Below are positions 44,301-51,949 of a DNA stretch of 64,000 nt, piece by piece. Numbering within the stretch: position 1 is the first letter of the stretch; each line of letters starts with the position of its first letter. Source of the stretch: Longimicrobiales bacterium (GTDB taxonomy: Bacteria; Gemmatimonadota; Gemmatimonadetes; Longimicrobiales; Gaopeijiaceae); assembly GCA_028278645.1 (NCBI GenBank), contig JANQDZ010000010.1:1-64000 (forward strand). Reading direction: 5' to 3'. The notes under the pieces are model-generated. The model saw nothing but the letters and a program-made list of their open reading frames with translations, did not search any database and was not told the origin of the DNA. Position numbers and translations under genes: made by a program.

Positions 44301-44343
44301 TGGAGACAGCGGAACCGACAAGGGTAAGGGAGACGGCCTCTAG
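41335..44343 (+). CDS. Secreted S9-family serine peptidase (prolyl oligopeptidase-like)
   Basis: 1002 residues. A signal peptide ends near FLGAQ (about residue 25). A beta-propeller-like N-terminal region follows, then the alpha/beta hydrolase catalytic domain with GHSWGG (Ser near 818), Asp near 907 in HNDQDGAVPW and His near 939 in GEPHG. Two insertions are unusual: an acidic/Arg-rich low-complexity segment (about 175-222) and a Gly-rich loop near residue 600. The propeller restricts such enzymes to short peptides. ATG 41335 gives the signal peptide; ribosome site CAGGG. It is divergent from the POT transporter. Confidence 0.92.
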   Translation: MDFKKISRRLLTLGVLLCAAPSFLGAQVTGKKALTHDDYDLWKRISARALANNGEYIAYVTSPGKGDGIMTLRSLGGSARVVEVDRASGPRITPDSRFLIFTIDPMYAVVDSLEDADADRDEMPKDSLGIIDLSSAFSGGSFNADFFRAERIQNWKTPADEGSYLAYLLEPEEEDPDSAAEGEEAEEEAPARARRPGEGRPGAARRSGGQEGEEGERDKAEGDVLVFRDLRSGEETRFEDVTNYYFTDDGAWLVYTASNEDGAADGVYAVRTSSGEASPVLTGEGEYSSVALADNGDQVAFLTNRDDWEADEPAQTLYHALLGGGEPTAVATEGTAGIPEGWWVPDNASPSFSDEGSRLLFRTAPKPPEEDDEEIPEDEEVVLDIWNWKDPLIQPMQKVQANRERERNYLAYASTQDFNVVQLATLEIPEVTIGLGGEGDLAIATTNTMVKYGWHVSHDGTYRDIYLMNVTTGEAEMIREFDPNSPGSFSTTGRYLSWWDGVAKHWMVMDIQSRTVRNVSEDLPYPVYREWDDHPDEPPSYGNEGWFENDVAFVIKDAYDLWAVDPAGVAEPRNLTEGVGRANDIRFDLIDPTAGGGGGGFRGFGGSGAEEGLDPTEDVLLSAFGVYTKQSGFYRDRFDGDREPRQLIMDDVRFSNPTKAEDSDLYLLTRSTFQEYPELWTTNRNFEDMERISSTNPQQDDYVWGEAELMNWVSNDGIPIQGILIKPEGFDPRQKYPMMVYFYERSSDGLHSYRAPNHGGSVNATFYVSRGYVFFIPDIPYEIGHPGESAIDAVVPGVLKIVDQGYIDKDRIGAQGHSWGGYQLAYMVTRSNLFAAVEAGAPVSNMTSAYGGIRWQSGMNRQFQYEHTQSRIGGTLWEETLRYINNSPIFEADKVQTPVLMIHNDQDGAVPWYQGIEYFMALRRLQKPVWMLNYNGEPHGVRKEQNRRDWTVRMQQFFDHYLKGAPAPVWMVEGVPAVMKGKTLGLELVGDSGTDKGKGDGL

Positions 44344-44432
44344 GGGTATGGTAACCACACCGCTGCGGTTGGTGGATTAGCGAAAAGGTCCGCTAAACGG
44401 GCCAAGGTGTGGCTCGGCCTTCAGATCATCCC

Positions 44433-44476
44433 GAAAAGAACGCCCGTCGGTGCCAACTGGCGCTGGCGGGCTTTTC
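44433..44476. repeat. Repeat hairpin element, copy 1 (terminator-like)
   Basis: A 44-base imperfect palindrome (outer arms GAAAA and TTTTC, inner GCCCG and CGGGC, core GTGCCAACTGGCGC) matching 47423-47466 at 37 of 44 positions. The paired bases of the GCCCG/CGGGC stem remain pairable in both copies although the sequence differs. On the plus strand it ends in CTTTTC, so it can terminate the S9 peptidase transcript. Confidence 0.75.
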
Positions 44477-44528
44477 GTGGGTATCGTTGAAGAGACCAAC
44501 CACCCTCACCTGGAAGAGGCATGCCCGC

Positions 44529-47360
44529 ATGGGGCACGACCACTCTGAAACCCTGATCCACGAGATCTTCCGAGCACAGTCTGAGAAGGATCCGGAGGGC
44601 ACCGCCCTCCGATACGGGAACGAGACTATCACTTACTCGGCCTTGGAAGCCCGGGCTGCGCAGCTGGCTGTTGGTTTGGTTGCCAGAGGGATCGGTTCAG
44701 GCTCGACTGTTGGCCTCCACATGGATCGATCCATCGACTGGGTGGTGGGGATTCTTGGGGTCCTGAAAACCAACGCTGCAGTGGTTCCCCTCCCGGCATC
44801 GAACCCTGAAGGATGGCTCAGGGACATCCTGGCCTTCTCATCTCTGGACTTGGTCGTCGATCAGGGGCAAGGAGTTCCGGACCCTCGGCCCCCGACCGAC
44901 GTGGTCTCTTTCTCCGGGCTCCTCGCGGAGGTGGGATTCACTTTCGAAAAACCCGCTTCCGAAATCGAAACTGGCGACCCCCAACAGCCGGCGTTCGTCC
45001 TCTGCTCTTCAGGTTCCACCGGTCGCCCCAAGATGATCGTCCGAAGCCACGACTCCTTCTTCCACCGGTTCCGATGGACCTGGGGAGAGCACCCTTTCGG
45101 GCCCGGCGAGGTGTGTTGCCAAAAGGCCCACATGACCACCACACACTCGGTCTACGAGTTGTTGGAACCCCTCCTCGTGGGCGTTCCGGTGGTGATCATT
45201 CCAGACGAGGCCGTACGGAACCTGGAGGTCTTCTGGCGCCTCATCCGCGAGAATGGAGTCACACGCCTTCTGATCGTCCCGTCCGCGTTACGAGCCAGCC
45301 TGGATGTGCCCGGCTTCTCGGCTCCGCCCATGAATGTCCTGGTGATCATGGGCGAATACCTGAACACCCGGTTGGCCGAAAGGACATTGAAGGCCTTCCC
45401 CGAGGACACCAAGGTTTTCTCCATCTACGGGAGCACCGAAGCGAGCTCTACTCTGGTCTGCGACGTTCGTAAGTACCTCCGGCCATCGGAGGAGCTCCCG
45501 CTCGGAGTCCCCATCTCTTCTGACGTCCGGCCCCTTGTGTTGGACCGGGACTCCGCCACGGTAGAGCCGGGAGGCGAAGGTCGCCTCTTCATGGCCGGGA
45601 CCGCCCTCTTTCAGGAGTATTTCAAGGACCCGGAAATGACGGAGGAGGCATTTTCAGAGTTTCCCGATGTGCCCTCCCCGGTTTACGACACCAAGGATCA
45701 GGTCCGGCTTTCGACCAGTGGTGAGATTCAATACGTCGGGCGCGTAGACGACACAGTAAAAATTCGTGGATTCCGTGTCGATCTCCCAGAGGTCGAGCGG
45801 GGTCTGCTCCTCCATCCCGATGTCGGCCAGGCAATAGCCCTCGCCACCGACCAGCTCGGTGAGGGGACCTCCCTGATCGGCTTTTACACTCCGAATACCA
45901 TTCATCGGTCGGAGGTGGCGGCCACCCTCCGACAGCACCTGCCATCCTATATGGTTCCGTCGTTTCTGGTGGGCCTCGAGAGTTTTCCACTCACGGCCAG
46001 TGCAAAGGTGGACAGGATCAAGCTCCTGGAGCGCTTCGCCCAACGGGCCGATGTCCCGGTTAGCGACTCGGGGCTCACCACGACGGAAGAGAAGGTGATG
46101 GCCGTCTGGAAAGGGACCCTCGGGCACTCCCAGTTCGGCGCCACGGACAACTTCTTCGAAGTGGGAGGTGACTCCCTCTCTGTATTCACGCTGGCCCACA
46201 GTATCTGCGACGGCTTTGGAATCACTCCCGATCAGATGCCGGAACAGTCGATATACAACGCGCCGACGGTGTCTGAGATGGCAGTGCGCGTCGAAGGGAT
46301 CCTCTCGGGGGACGTCCCCGTTGGGAATACCGACTCCCCGATCCGGGTGACCCTCAGGAAGGGCTTGGCTCCCGATAAGTCGCCTCTATTCCTCATTGCG
46401 TCGGCCGGAGGCACCCTGGGGGTTTATCAGAAGCTGGCAGGCGCCCTCACCACCGATCGGGAAGTCATCGGGATCCGGGACCCGTTTGTGTGGGGCCAAC
46501 GCGATCCGACGGAGGGCTTCCAGCGCTGGGTCGGCCTGTATCTGGACGCCATCCGGGAGAGGCAGCCAAGCGGCCCATATTTCATCGGGGCCTACTCCGC
46601 CGGCGGCGCATGGGGATTGGAGATCGCTCGCCAACTCCAGGAGCAAGGCCAGGAAGTACCGCTCCTCGCCCTGATCGACCCCCTTGCCTTGGATCGCCGG
46701 AACAAGTGGCGATACGGGCACTGGGCTCTCCAGGCGACCTGGATGGGGCCAGTATTTCGGGAGATCGTAAAACTGGTGGGTCGGCTTCGGGCGCCCTTCC
46801 TCAGGCTGGTCGGTGCAATCCGAACCAGCCCTGGCCCAAATAATCACACATTCTCAGACCAGATGGTGGAAGAGATCACCCGGTACGCATCGACGAAGAA
46901 ATCTCACATCAGAGCTCTAGCAGGTCTGATGGAGCTCAATACCGGCGTCCCCTACGACCTGGCCGACGACGCGTTTTTGGGCATACCGGCGGAAGAGTAT
47001 CTCGGCGTCCTTTTGGCCCGAGTGGCGGAACTGACTCCAGAGGTGGATCCCTCCACCGTCGAGCGGATCGCCGTCCAGTACGAGTTACAGGCTCGCTCCC
47101 AGCACGCCTATGAACTTCGGGCCTACGATGGATTTGTCTGGTTAGCCCAGGCGCGCACCAAATACCTTGGCCTCCTGGAGGCTCAACTCCGGCCACATTT
47201 GAAACACCTGGAGACTCAGGTCTACGACCTGGGCACCCCGACCGTGCGGACGGCGGCAATCGTAGAGCGTTTCGGGAGCCTTGAGGCCCACTTCCGATGT
47301 ATGCGGGACGATCAGTTTGTAGCTTCTCTGGCAAAGGGGTTGGACCGGTTCCTGGGCTGA
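44529..47360 (+). CDS. NRPS-like A-PCP-TE enzyme without condensation domain
   Basis: 943 residues. The adenylation domain (about 1-520) shows A3 CSSGSTGRPK near 160, A5 YGSTEAS, A7 YDTKDQ, A8 GRVDDTVKIRGFRVDLPEVE and A10 SAKVDR. A carrier domain follows with FFEVGGDSLS (phosphopantetheine Ser near 549), then a type I thioesterase (about 625-943) with GAYSAGG (Ser near 690) and late catalytic His in EAHFRCM. At the A4 position, where amino-acid-activating domains have the alpha-amino-binding Asp, this one reads TTTHSVYE (Thr205). An alpha-keto or other non-amino acid is therefore likely (inference). The same architecture occurs in arylpyruvate-dimerising enzymes such as RalA and fungal atromentin synthetases. 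ATG 44529 follows AGAGGC. Confidence 0.88.
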   Translation: MGHDHSETLIHEIFRAQSEKDPEGTALRYGNETITYSALEARAAQLAVGLVARGIGSGSTVGLHMDRSIDWVVGILGVLKTNAAVVPLPASNPEGWLRDILAFSSLDLVVDQGQGVPDPRPPTDVVSFSGLLAEVGFTFEKPASEIETGDPQQPAFVLCSSGSTGRPKMIVRSHDSFFHRFRWTWGEHPFGPGEVCCQKAHMTTTHSVYELLEPLLVGVPVVIIPDEAVRNLEVFWRLIRENGVTRLLIVPSALRASLDVPGFSAPPMNVLVIMGEYLNTRLAERTLKAFPEDTKVFSIYGSTEASSTLVCDVRKYLRPSEELPLGVPISSDVRPLVLDRDSATVEPGGEGRLFMAGTALFQEYFKDPEMTEEAFSEFPDVPSPVYDTKDQVRLSTSGEIQYVGRVDDTVKIRGFRVDLPEVERGLLLHPDVGQAIALATDQLGEGTSLIGFYTPNTIHRSEVAATLRQHLPSYMVPSFLVGLESFPLTASAKVDRIKLLERFAQRADVPVSDSGLTTTEEKVMAVWKGTLGHSQFGATDNFFEVGGDSLSVFTLAHSICDGFGITPDQMPEQSIYNAPTVSEMAVRVEGILSGDVPVGNTDSPIRVTLRKGLAPDKSPLFLIASAGGTLGVYQKLAGALTTDREVIGIRDPFVWGQRDPTEGFQRWVGLYLDAIRERQPSGPYFIGAYSAGGAWGLEIARQLQEQGQEVPLLALIDPLALDRRNKWRYGHWALQATWMGPVFREIVKLVGRLRAPFLRLVGAIRTSPGPNNHTFSDQMVEEITRYASTKKSHIRALAGLMELNTGVPYDLADDAFLGIPAEEYLGVLLARVAELTPEVDPSTVERIAVQYELQARSQHAYELRAYDGFVWLAQARTKYLGLLEAQLRPHLKHLETQVYDLGTPTVRTAAIVERFGSLEAHFRCMRDDQFVASLAKGLDRFLG

Positions 47361-47412
47361 CCGGCTCAAGATCGGTCTATTCCCCTGGGAGCCATCTCCT
47401 CAGCCTGAGACT

Positions 47413-47913
47413 TCACCCGGCGGAAAAGAATGCTCGTTTGTGCCAGCTGGCGCTCGCGGGTTTTTCCCATCCACCTGCCTCGAGCTCCGACAACCGGGTG
47501 ATGGAGTTGTCGAACACCACCGTGTCCAGGGTGATCTCGCCTGCGTCTACCTTCGCCTTGAACTCGGCTCTGGTGAGGCGCCGGACGTGATCTCCCTCCT
47601 TATAGAGGACCGGCCCTTGGTCCACGAAGCTCATGCCGAAGTCCTGGCCCAACTCCTTGAGGATCCGGGTCATGGCATCGATGGAGCATCCCGACGGGGG
47701 TTCGGAGGCCTCGTCTACGGCGACCAGGAGGAACCTGCCGTACCGCCAATCCCGTGCGCAGGTCAGGGGCATACCGTGGGCGGCCCAGCCTTTCAGGAAC
47801 GTGTCGGCTCGAGCCAGGAACTCGGTCTCTTCCTCTTGGGACAAAGGGCGCTCGGCGGGGAATATCCAGAGGCGGGAGGCCGAGGGAAGGTCGGAAAATG
47901 GAATCTGGGGCAT
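47413..47913 (-). CDS. Conserved small protein of the family often mislabelled ABC transporter ATPase
   Basis: 166 residues. The blocks IPFSDLPSASRLWIFPAERPLSQEE, FLKGWAAHGMPL, FLLVAVDEASEPPSGCSIDAMTRILKELG and the C-terminal WEKPASASWHKRAF resemble a small family seen in Bacteroidota and relatives, commonly given that name although it has no Walker motifs. Function unknown. ATG 47913 has GGAGGACC upstream. Its last 15 or so codons coincide with the repeat hairpin at 47423-47466, so coding and terminator functions overlap. Confidence 0.7.
   Translation of the reverse strand: MPQIPFSDLPSASRLWIFPAERPLSQEEETEFLARADTFLKGWAAHGMPLTCARDWRYGRFLLVAVDEASEPPSGCSIDAMTRILKELGQDFGMSFVDQGPVLYKEGDHVRRLTRAEFKAKVDAGEITLDTVVFDNSITRLSELEAGGWEKPASASWHKRAFFSAG
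47423..47466. repeat. Repeat hairpin element, copy 2 (terminator inside a convergent gene)
   Basis: A 44-base element matching 44433-44476 at 37 of 44 positions, with a perfect GCCAGCTGGC core. On the plus strand the stem ends in GGGTTTTTC and so can terminate the NRPS-like gene that stops at 47360. On the minus strand it encodes the C-terminus of the convergent gene. Confidence 0.75.
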
Positions 47914-47994
47914 GACTGGTCCTCCGGGTGCCAATGCCGGGTCCCGCATGGTCTGCGGCGTGCATCGCCATCGCAGGTTCAGTGGGAGGCTCGT

Positions 47995-48022
47995 AAAAAA
48001 GCCCGGCGCCTTCAACGCCGAG
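47995..48022 (-). terminator. Terminator of the AI-2E-family transporter
   Basis: On the minus strand CTCGGCG pairs with CGCCGGG around a 7-base loop and is followed by six T after a C. This is a strong Rho-independent terminator, 90 bases after the transporter stop. Confidence 0.85.
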
Positions 48023-48112
48023 CACCTGATACTCCCGTACGCCCTTTAGGATCCCCCCTGGATCCTCATACAGGACCAACTCCGCTTATCAAGCTGATGA
48101 ACCTGAGGCTCC

Positions 48113-49207
48113 CTAATCACCCAGATCTTCGATGACGACTCCGGGACCCCCCGGGTCAGGCCCAGCTTTGTCGAGAAGAATGGCAATCCACCTCAGGTCG
48201 GCGGTGTTCTCCAGCATGATCTTCACGACCATGGTGAGGGGCACTGCCAAGAGGGCTCCCACCGCCCCCCATACCCAACCCCAGAAAACCAGGGAGAGGA
48301 TCACAACGAGCGTGGAGAGGCCTAACCGCCGACCAAGGAGATTCGGTTCGATGAGGTTCCCGAACCCGAAGTTCACCAGAACGTACCCGACCCCAACGAT
48401 GAACATGTGCCCCGCTCCGACCTGGATGAGGCCCAGGAGCATGGCAGGAACCGCAGCGATGATGGAGCCGATTGTGGGGACGAAGTTCAGGACAAAAGCC
48501 ACCAGCCCCAGCAACACCGGAAAGTCCAGACCCAGGACCCAACACCAGGCGCCCAACAGAATCCCCGTGACCAGACTGATGAAGAACTTGATCCCCAGGT
48601 ACTCCTGGACCTCTGTGACGATCTTCGTCAGGCGACTGGAATGGCCTTGTTCCCGGCCCAGGATCGCCCGGAATTTGGCCGGGAAAACGGTGGCCTCGCC
48701 AAGGATGAAGATGAGTATCAAAAAGACCAGGAAGGCACTGCCGGCAAAGGAAAAGGCGGTGAACAGGGTGCCCTGCAAGAAGGAAAACAACTGCCCGGGG
48801 TCCAGATCCAGAATCTCGGGGTTCAGGTACTGGGCGAGAAAGTTGGCTCCCGGGAACGTCGCTTCTTCCAGACTCTCGATCCAACCTGTCCAGATCCCGC
48901 TCAATCGGAAACCGTACCGCCTGACTTCACCCTCCAGGTCATTGAGGGATTGGCTGGCAAGGAGAACGAGCAACCCGAAGAGGGCCACATCCACCAGGAC
49001 CGCCAGAAGAACCGCGGGTGATCTGGGCACCCCCCGCTGCTGGAGCCAGACAACGATGGGAAGGGTCAGGATGGCCAGGAAAAGGGCCAGGGCAAAAGGC
49101 AGCAGGATGGGGGCACCCAGCTTCAACCCCGCCACCACAACTACGACCAAAGCGAGATTGAACAGGAACCGGGTCCCGGCATTCTGCTCCATCCGCTCCA
49201 AAACCAT
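48113..49207 (-). CDS. AI-2E family transporter (TqsA/PerM-like)
   Basis: 364 residues with about eight membrane helices and a large loop containing the amphipathic region (about 120-200). The C-terminal block VLNFVPTIGSIIAAVPAMLLGLIQVG and VNFGFGNLIEPNLLGRRLGLSTLVVILSLVFWGWVWG is diagnostic of the family. Members export AI-2 or act as Na+/H+ or other carriers; the substrate here is unknown. ATG 49207 follows GGAGACCCC; an upstream frame to 49279 lacks a ribosome site. Confidence 0.9.
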   Translation of the reverse strand: MVLERMEQNAGTRFLFNLALVVVVVAGLKLGAPILLPFALALFLAILTLPIVVWLQQRGVPRSPAVLLAVLVDVALFGLLVLLASQSLNDLEGEVRRYGFRLSGIWTGWIESLEEATFPGANFLAQYLNPEILDLDPGQLFSFLQGTLFTAFSFAGSAFLVFLILIFILGEATVFPAKFRAILGREQGHSSRLTKIVTEVQEYLGIKFFISLVTGILLGAWCWVLGLDFPVLLGLVAFVLNFVPTIGSIIAAVPAMLLGLIQVGAGHMFIVGVGYVLVNFGFGNLIEPNLLGRRLGLSTLVVILSLVFWGWVWGAVGALLAVPLTMVVKIMLENTADLRWIAILLDKAGPDPGGPGVVIEDLGD

Positions 49208-49333
49208 GGGGTCTCCGTCCTGTCGGTGAAAAGAACTTCTATCTTTGGAACATAACCGGGCCGGCGGATCCTTTGCCATAGCGATTCGACCGGAATTGTG
49301 GCTATTTCCCGCTTATTCCCTAAGGTTTGAACC

Positions 49334-49714
49334 ATGGAGAGTGAGATTTCGTTCCCGGATCACTTCCCCATCCCCGAAACCGACGAGGAGCTTCTTTCCC
49401 AATGCCGGGTGGAAACCTTCAGGTCGGGCGGGAAAGGCGGGCAACACCAAAATAAGACCGAGAGTGGGGTGAGGCTCGTTCATGAGCCTACCGGGATCAC
49501 TGTGGCAAGCCGGGCCGAGCGCAGCCAACACAGGAATAAGGCCATCGCCCTGGACCGCCTGAGGGACAAGCTTGAGAAACGGAATCAGCGTCCCAAGACG
49601 CGCCGCCCTACCAAAGTCCCCAAACCCGAGCGGGAAAAGCGAATCGCGGATAAGAAGCGACGGGGACGGGTGAAGGAGTTGAGGAAAAAGCCGCTGGCCG
49701 AGCGGGACGACTGA
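49334..49714 (+). CDS. RF-1 domain peptide-release-factor-like protein
   Basis: 126 residues with the GGQ catalytic motif in [26 protein letters not shown] and a long, highly basic C-terminal tail rich in Lys and Arg. The codon-recognition domains of RF1/RF2 are absent. ArfB-type and other short GGQ proteins hydrolyse peptidyl-tRNA on stalled ribosomes, using the basic tail to enter the mRNA channel; that role is plausible here. It is divergent from the AI-2E-type transporter. Confidence 0.88.
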   Translation: MESEISFPDHFPIPETDEELLSQCRVETFRSGGKGGQHQNKTESGVRLVHEPTGITVASRAERSQHRNKAIALDRLRDKLEKRNQRPKTRRPTKVPKPEREKRIADKKRRGRVKELRKKPLAERDD

Positions 49715-49900
49715 GGATGCATCATCCTTCCACCAGCTCCATCGCCAGGCCCGATGGCGCCATCCCGGATGCAGACGACAGCGCCTTGAGGTGACTCCCA
49801 GCCACCACTATTCTTGGGCCGTTCCGTCAACTCCGAACCGACACACCGGTGGAGGGAAGCCCGGGCCGGACGGCCGTTCAAAATGCGAACAGGAGATCAA

Positions 49901-50773
49901 GTGGAAACCGAGCAAATCAAGGTCCTGCTGGTAGACGACGACCAGGGTGATTTCGAGATGATCCGCGTCATGCTGGCCAAGGCGGAGCACCAGGAATATG
50001 CACTGGAATGGGTCTCGAGCTACGAAGAGGCAATGGACGCGTTTGATGCCGCCGAGCACGACGTCTACTTCCTGGACTATTTCCTGGAGGACCGGACCGG
50101 CCTGGATCTGCTGAGAGAAGCCCGGGGGCGAGGGATCACGTCTCCCATCATCATGCTCACCGGCCGGGGAAGCCGAAAAGTGGACATGGAGGCCATGGAG
50201 CTCGGAGCGTCAGACTACCTGGTGAAGGGCCTCATCGATCCCGACGCCCTGGAGAGAGCCATAAGGCATGCCCTCGAGAGAGCCGAAGGCGCCCAGGCGG
50301 TTAGGGAGAAACGGGAACGCGAGATGGGGGCTCCCGCGGGGAAAACCGCATCCGCCGGCCCACCAGCGAGCGGCCCCGTGGCGGCGGGACCTGCTCCGAA
50401 CGACCGGGTCGGGGACGCCGCACGATTCCAGGCGATCTTTCAGGCCACCCGGTCGGGTGTAGCGCTCATAGACCTGGAAGGTCGGATTCATGATGTGAAC
50501 CCGTCCTTCGCAGGGTTGTTCTCCCCCGCCCTCCGATGGACCGAGGGGATCTCCTTTGTGGAGCTCCTGAACGAGAGTGACAAAGAGCCGGTCGCCAAGG
50601 AGCTGGAAGCTCTAGCCAACGGGGAAGCTGGGCGGTTCGAAGCCGCGCGCCGGTTCATGACGAAAGACGGTGAGGTGTTCTGGACCCACACGACGATGGC
50701 CCTCATCAGAAACGATGAAGGCCACCCGGACCAGGTCCTGGTAGTGGTGGAAAAGGCGGAAGTGGCCGGCTGA
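49901..50773 (+). CDS. Response regulator with receiver and PAS domains
   Basis: 290 residues. Receiver (about 5-125): LLVDDDQGDFEMI, phospho-acceptor in YFLDYFLEDRTG, then MLTGRGSRKVDMEAMELGASDYLVKG. A charged, Ala/Pro-rich linker (about 135-170) leads to a PAS domain (about 172-285; GVALIDLEGRIHDVNPSFAGLF). No kinase, HTH or cyclase output is present, so it probably acts through protein contacts. GTG 49901 is chosen for GGAG 5 bases upstream; ATG 49883 lacks one. Convergent with the polysaccharide export gene. Confidence 0.85.
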   Translation: METEQIKVLLVDDDQGDFEMIRVMLAKAEHQEYALEWVSSYEEAMDAFDAAEHDVYFLDYFLEDRTGLDLLREARGRGITSPIIMLTGRGSRKVDMEAMELGASDYLVKGLIDPDALERAIRHALERAEGAQAVREKREREMGAPAGKTASAGPPASGPVAAGPAPNDRVGDAARFQAIFQATRSGVALIDLEGRIHDVNPSFAGLFSPALRWTEGISFVELLNESDKEPVAKELEALANGEAGRFEAARRFMTKDGEVFWTHTTMALIRNDEGHPDQVLVVVEKAEVAG

Positions 50774-50795
50774 AGTAGGCCCAACAGGAGGGTTT

Positions 50796-51578
50796 CTACC
50801 AGCCCCCGTAAATACGGAAACCGAGCACGAGGACGCTTACGGCGCCGATCCCCCAGGTAACCAATCGCCTGATGGTGAATATCCTTTCGGGAACGTTGAT
50901 TTCGTCCCCGGGGCGCAGCCCCAACTGGTCGAAGGTTGTGCCCTCCGCAATCGCGGTTTGAATCTCCTCTCCACTGTAGAGCAGGAACCCATCTCTCTGA
51001 ACCTTGATAGCGTCCATCCTGGACTCAGCGCCGGGGCCGCCGGCGGCCATGATGGCCTCTCCGATTGGTAATCCAGCTGGGAAGGTATAGAACCCAGGTC
51101 GGCCGATTCGGCCGGCCATCGTGAGACGGATGGTGGGAAAAGCCCTGACTATCGGGTCACGAATGTACCGCGACAACTGTTCGGCCAGATGGTCGTTCAG
51201 TTCGGACCGAAGCACCCCCTCCAGGGACACGGTCCCCACGTTCGGAATCAAGACCGAGGGGCCTGTCTCAACCACGAGAGTGTCCGGAAAAGCGTCCTCC
51301 CCCTCCACAAAAAAGACAATCTGATCCCCCACTCGAAAGTCTCCCTCACGGAGGCGGTTCTGGATCTGTTCAATCGCATCGAGGGCCTTTTCCCGCTCAC
51401 GCTCCTTTACACCCAAGGAGTCGGCTAAGGCTTGGTGCCAAGCGAGACTCTCCTCGAGTTCGGCTCGGGTTACAAGCGGCAGCGCACGGCCGACACTCAT
51501 CCAATCGACTTCCGTTTGGGCTTCAGCCCCGGGAAGGGAGAGGGCAAGAAGGGCAACTGATAAGATGATGCTTCTCAT
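50796..51578 (-). CDS. Polysaccharide export protein with SLBB domain (Wza-like)
   Basis: 260 residues. A signal peptide ends near LSLPGAEAQ. A helical segment and a polysaccharide-export domain follow (about 85-170; FRVGDQIVFFVEG, IPNVGTVSLEGVLRSELNDHLAEQL), then a soluble-ligand-binding beta-grasp block (MAGRIGRPGFYTFPAGLPIGEAIMAAGG). A C-terminal hydrophobic helix (about 237-258) replaces the usual Wza tail, and there is no lipobox. Probably the outer-membrane or periplasmic conduit for exopolysaccharide. ATG 51578 follows GGGAAAAA. A sigma-54-type promoter lies about 100 bases upstream. Confidence 0.87.
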   Translation of the reverse strand: MRSIILSVALLALSLPGAEAQTEVDWMSVGRALPLVTRAELEESLAWHQALADSLGVKEREREKALDAIEQIQNRLREGDFRVGDQIVFFVEGEDAFPDTLVVETGPSVLIPNVGTVSLEGVLRSELNDHLAEQLSRYIRDPIVRAFPTIRLTMAGRIGRPGFYTFPAGLPIGEAIMAAGGPGAESRMDAIKVQRDGFLLYSGEEIQTAIAEGTTFDQLGLRPGDEINVPERIFTIRRLVTWGIGAVSVLVLGFRIYGGW

Positions 51579-51949
51579 TTTTTCCCATGCCTGACGGGTG
51601 GAAGTTGGGCGGTTCGGCCGTTCCCGCGGGTCACTGAACCTACGTTTGTCAACGATCGAACCCCGCTGAGACAAATGCAAGGGTTAAGCCGGTTTCCACC
51701 CCGGGACCCGCACCTTCTTCAGGCTTGCGAAACCCAGGCGGCGAAATCATCATCTGGGAAGCCTTTTCTCCGGCCTGTCACCGGGATTGGCGGCTCGCCG
51801 CTGCGTTCTGTTGCAGGGCTGATACAAGGTTCGCCGGATCGGGGCTAGGGGCCTTCGGAATTTCACCCCCACCAGAACCCCGGAAGGGAAGCACAATTCT
51901 TGCCGTCTTTGACGTTTCACGTGATTCTGTCGACTGTCCGGAGTGAATA
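51579..51949. other. Divergent intergenic region, export gene versus receiver-GGDEF gene
   Basis: 371 bases without a gene. It carries the minus-strand sigma-54-type element at 51676-51691 for the export gene. I found no correctly spaced sigma-54 element on the plus strand for the gene at 51950. Confidence 0.55.
51676..51691 (-). promoter_or_regulatory. Sigma-54 (-24/-12) promoter of the export gene
   Basis: On the minus strand CGGCTTAACCCTTGCA has GG and GC at exactly the required 10-base spacing and a full TTGCA -12 box (consensus TGGCACG-N4-TTGCW). The expected start is near 51665, giving a leader of about 85 bases. Confidence 0.75.

Noticed and set aside
44433-47466. Repeat hairpins as integron attC sites or transposon ends
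   Set aside because: No integrase or transposase nearby and no attC core pairs; poly-T exits fit terminators better.
47600-48079. Minus-strand frame beginning MVLYEDPGG
   Set aside because: It contains the terminator at 47995-48022 and is out of frame with the recognisable 166-residue protein.
48132-49229. Plus-strand open frame of 365 codons
   Set aside because: Antisense to the AI-2E-type transporter; Thr/Arg/Ser-rich translation.
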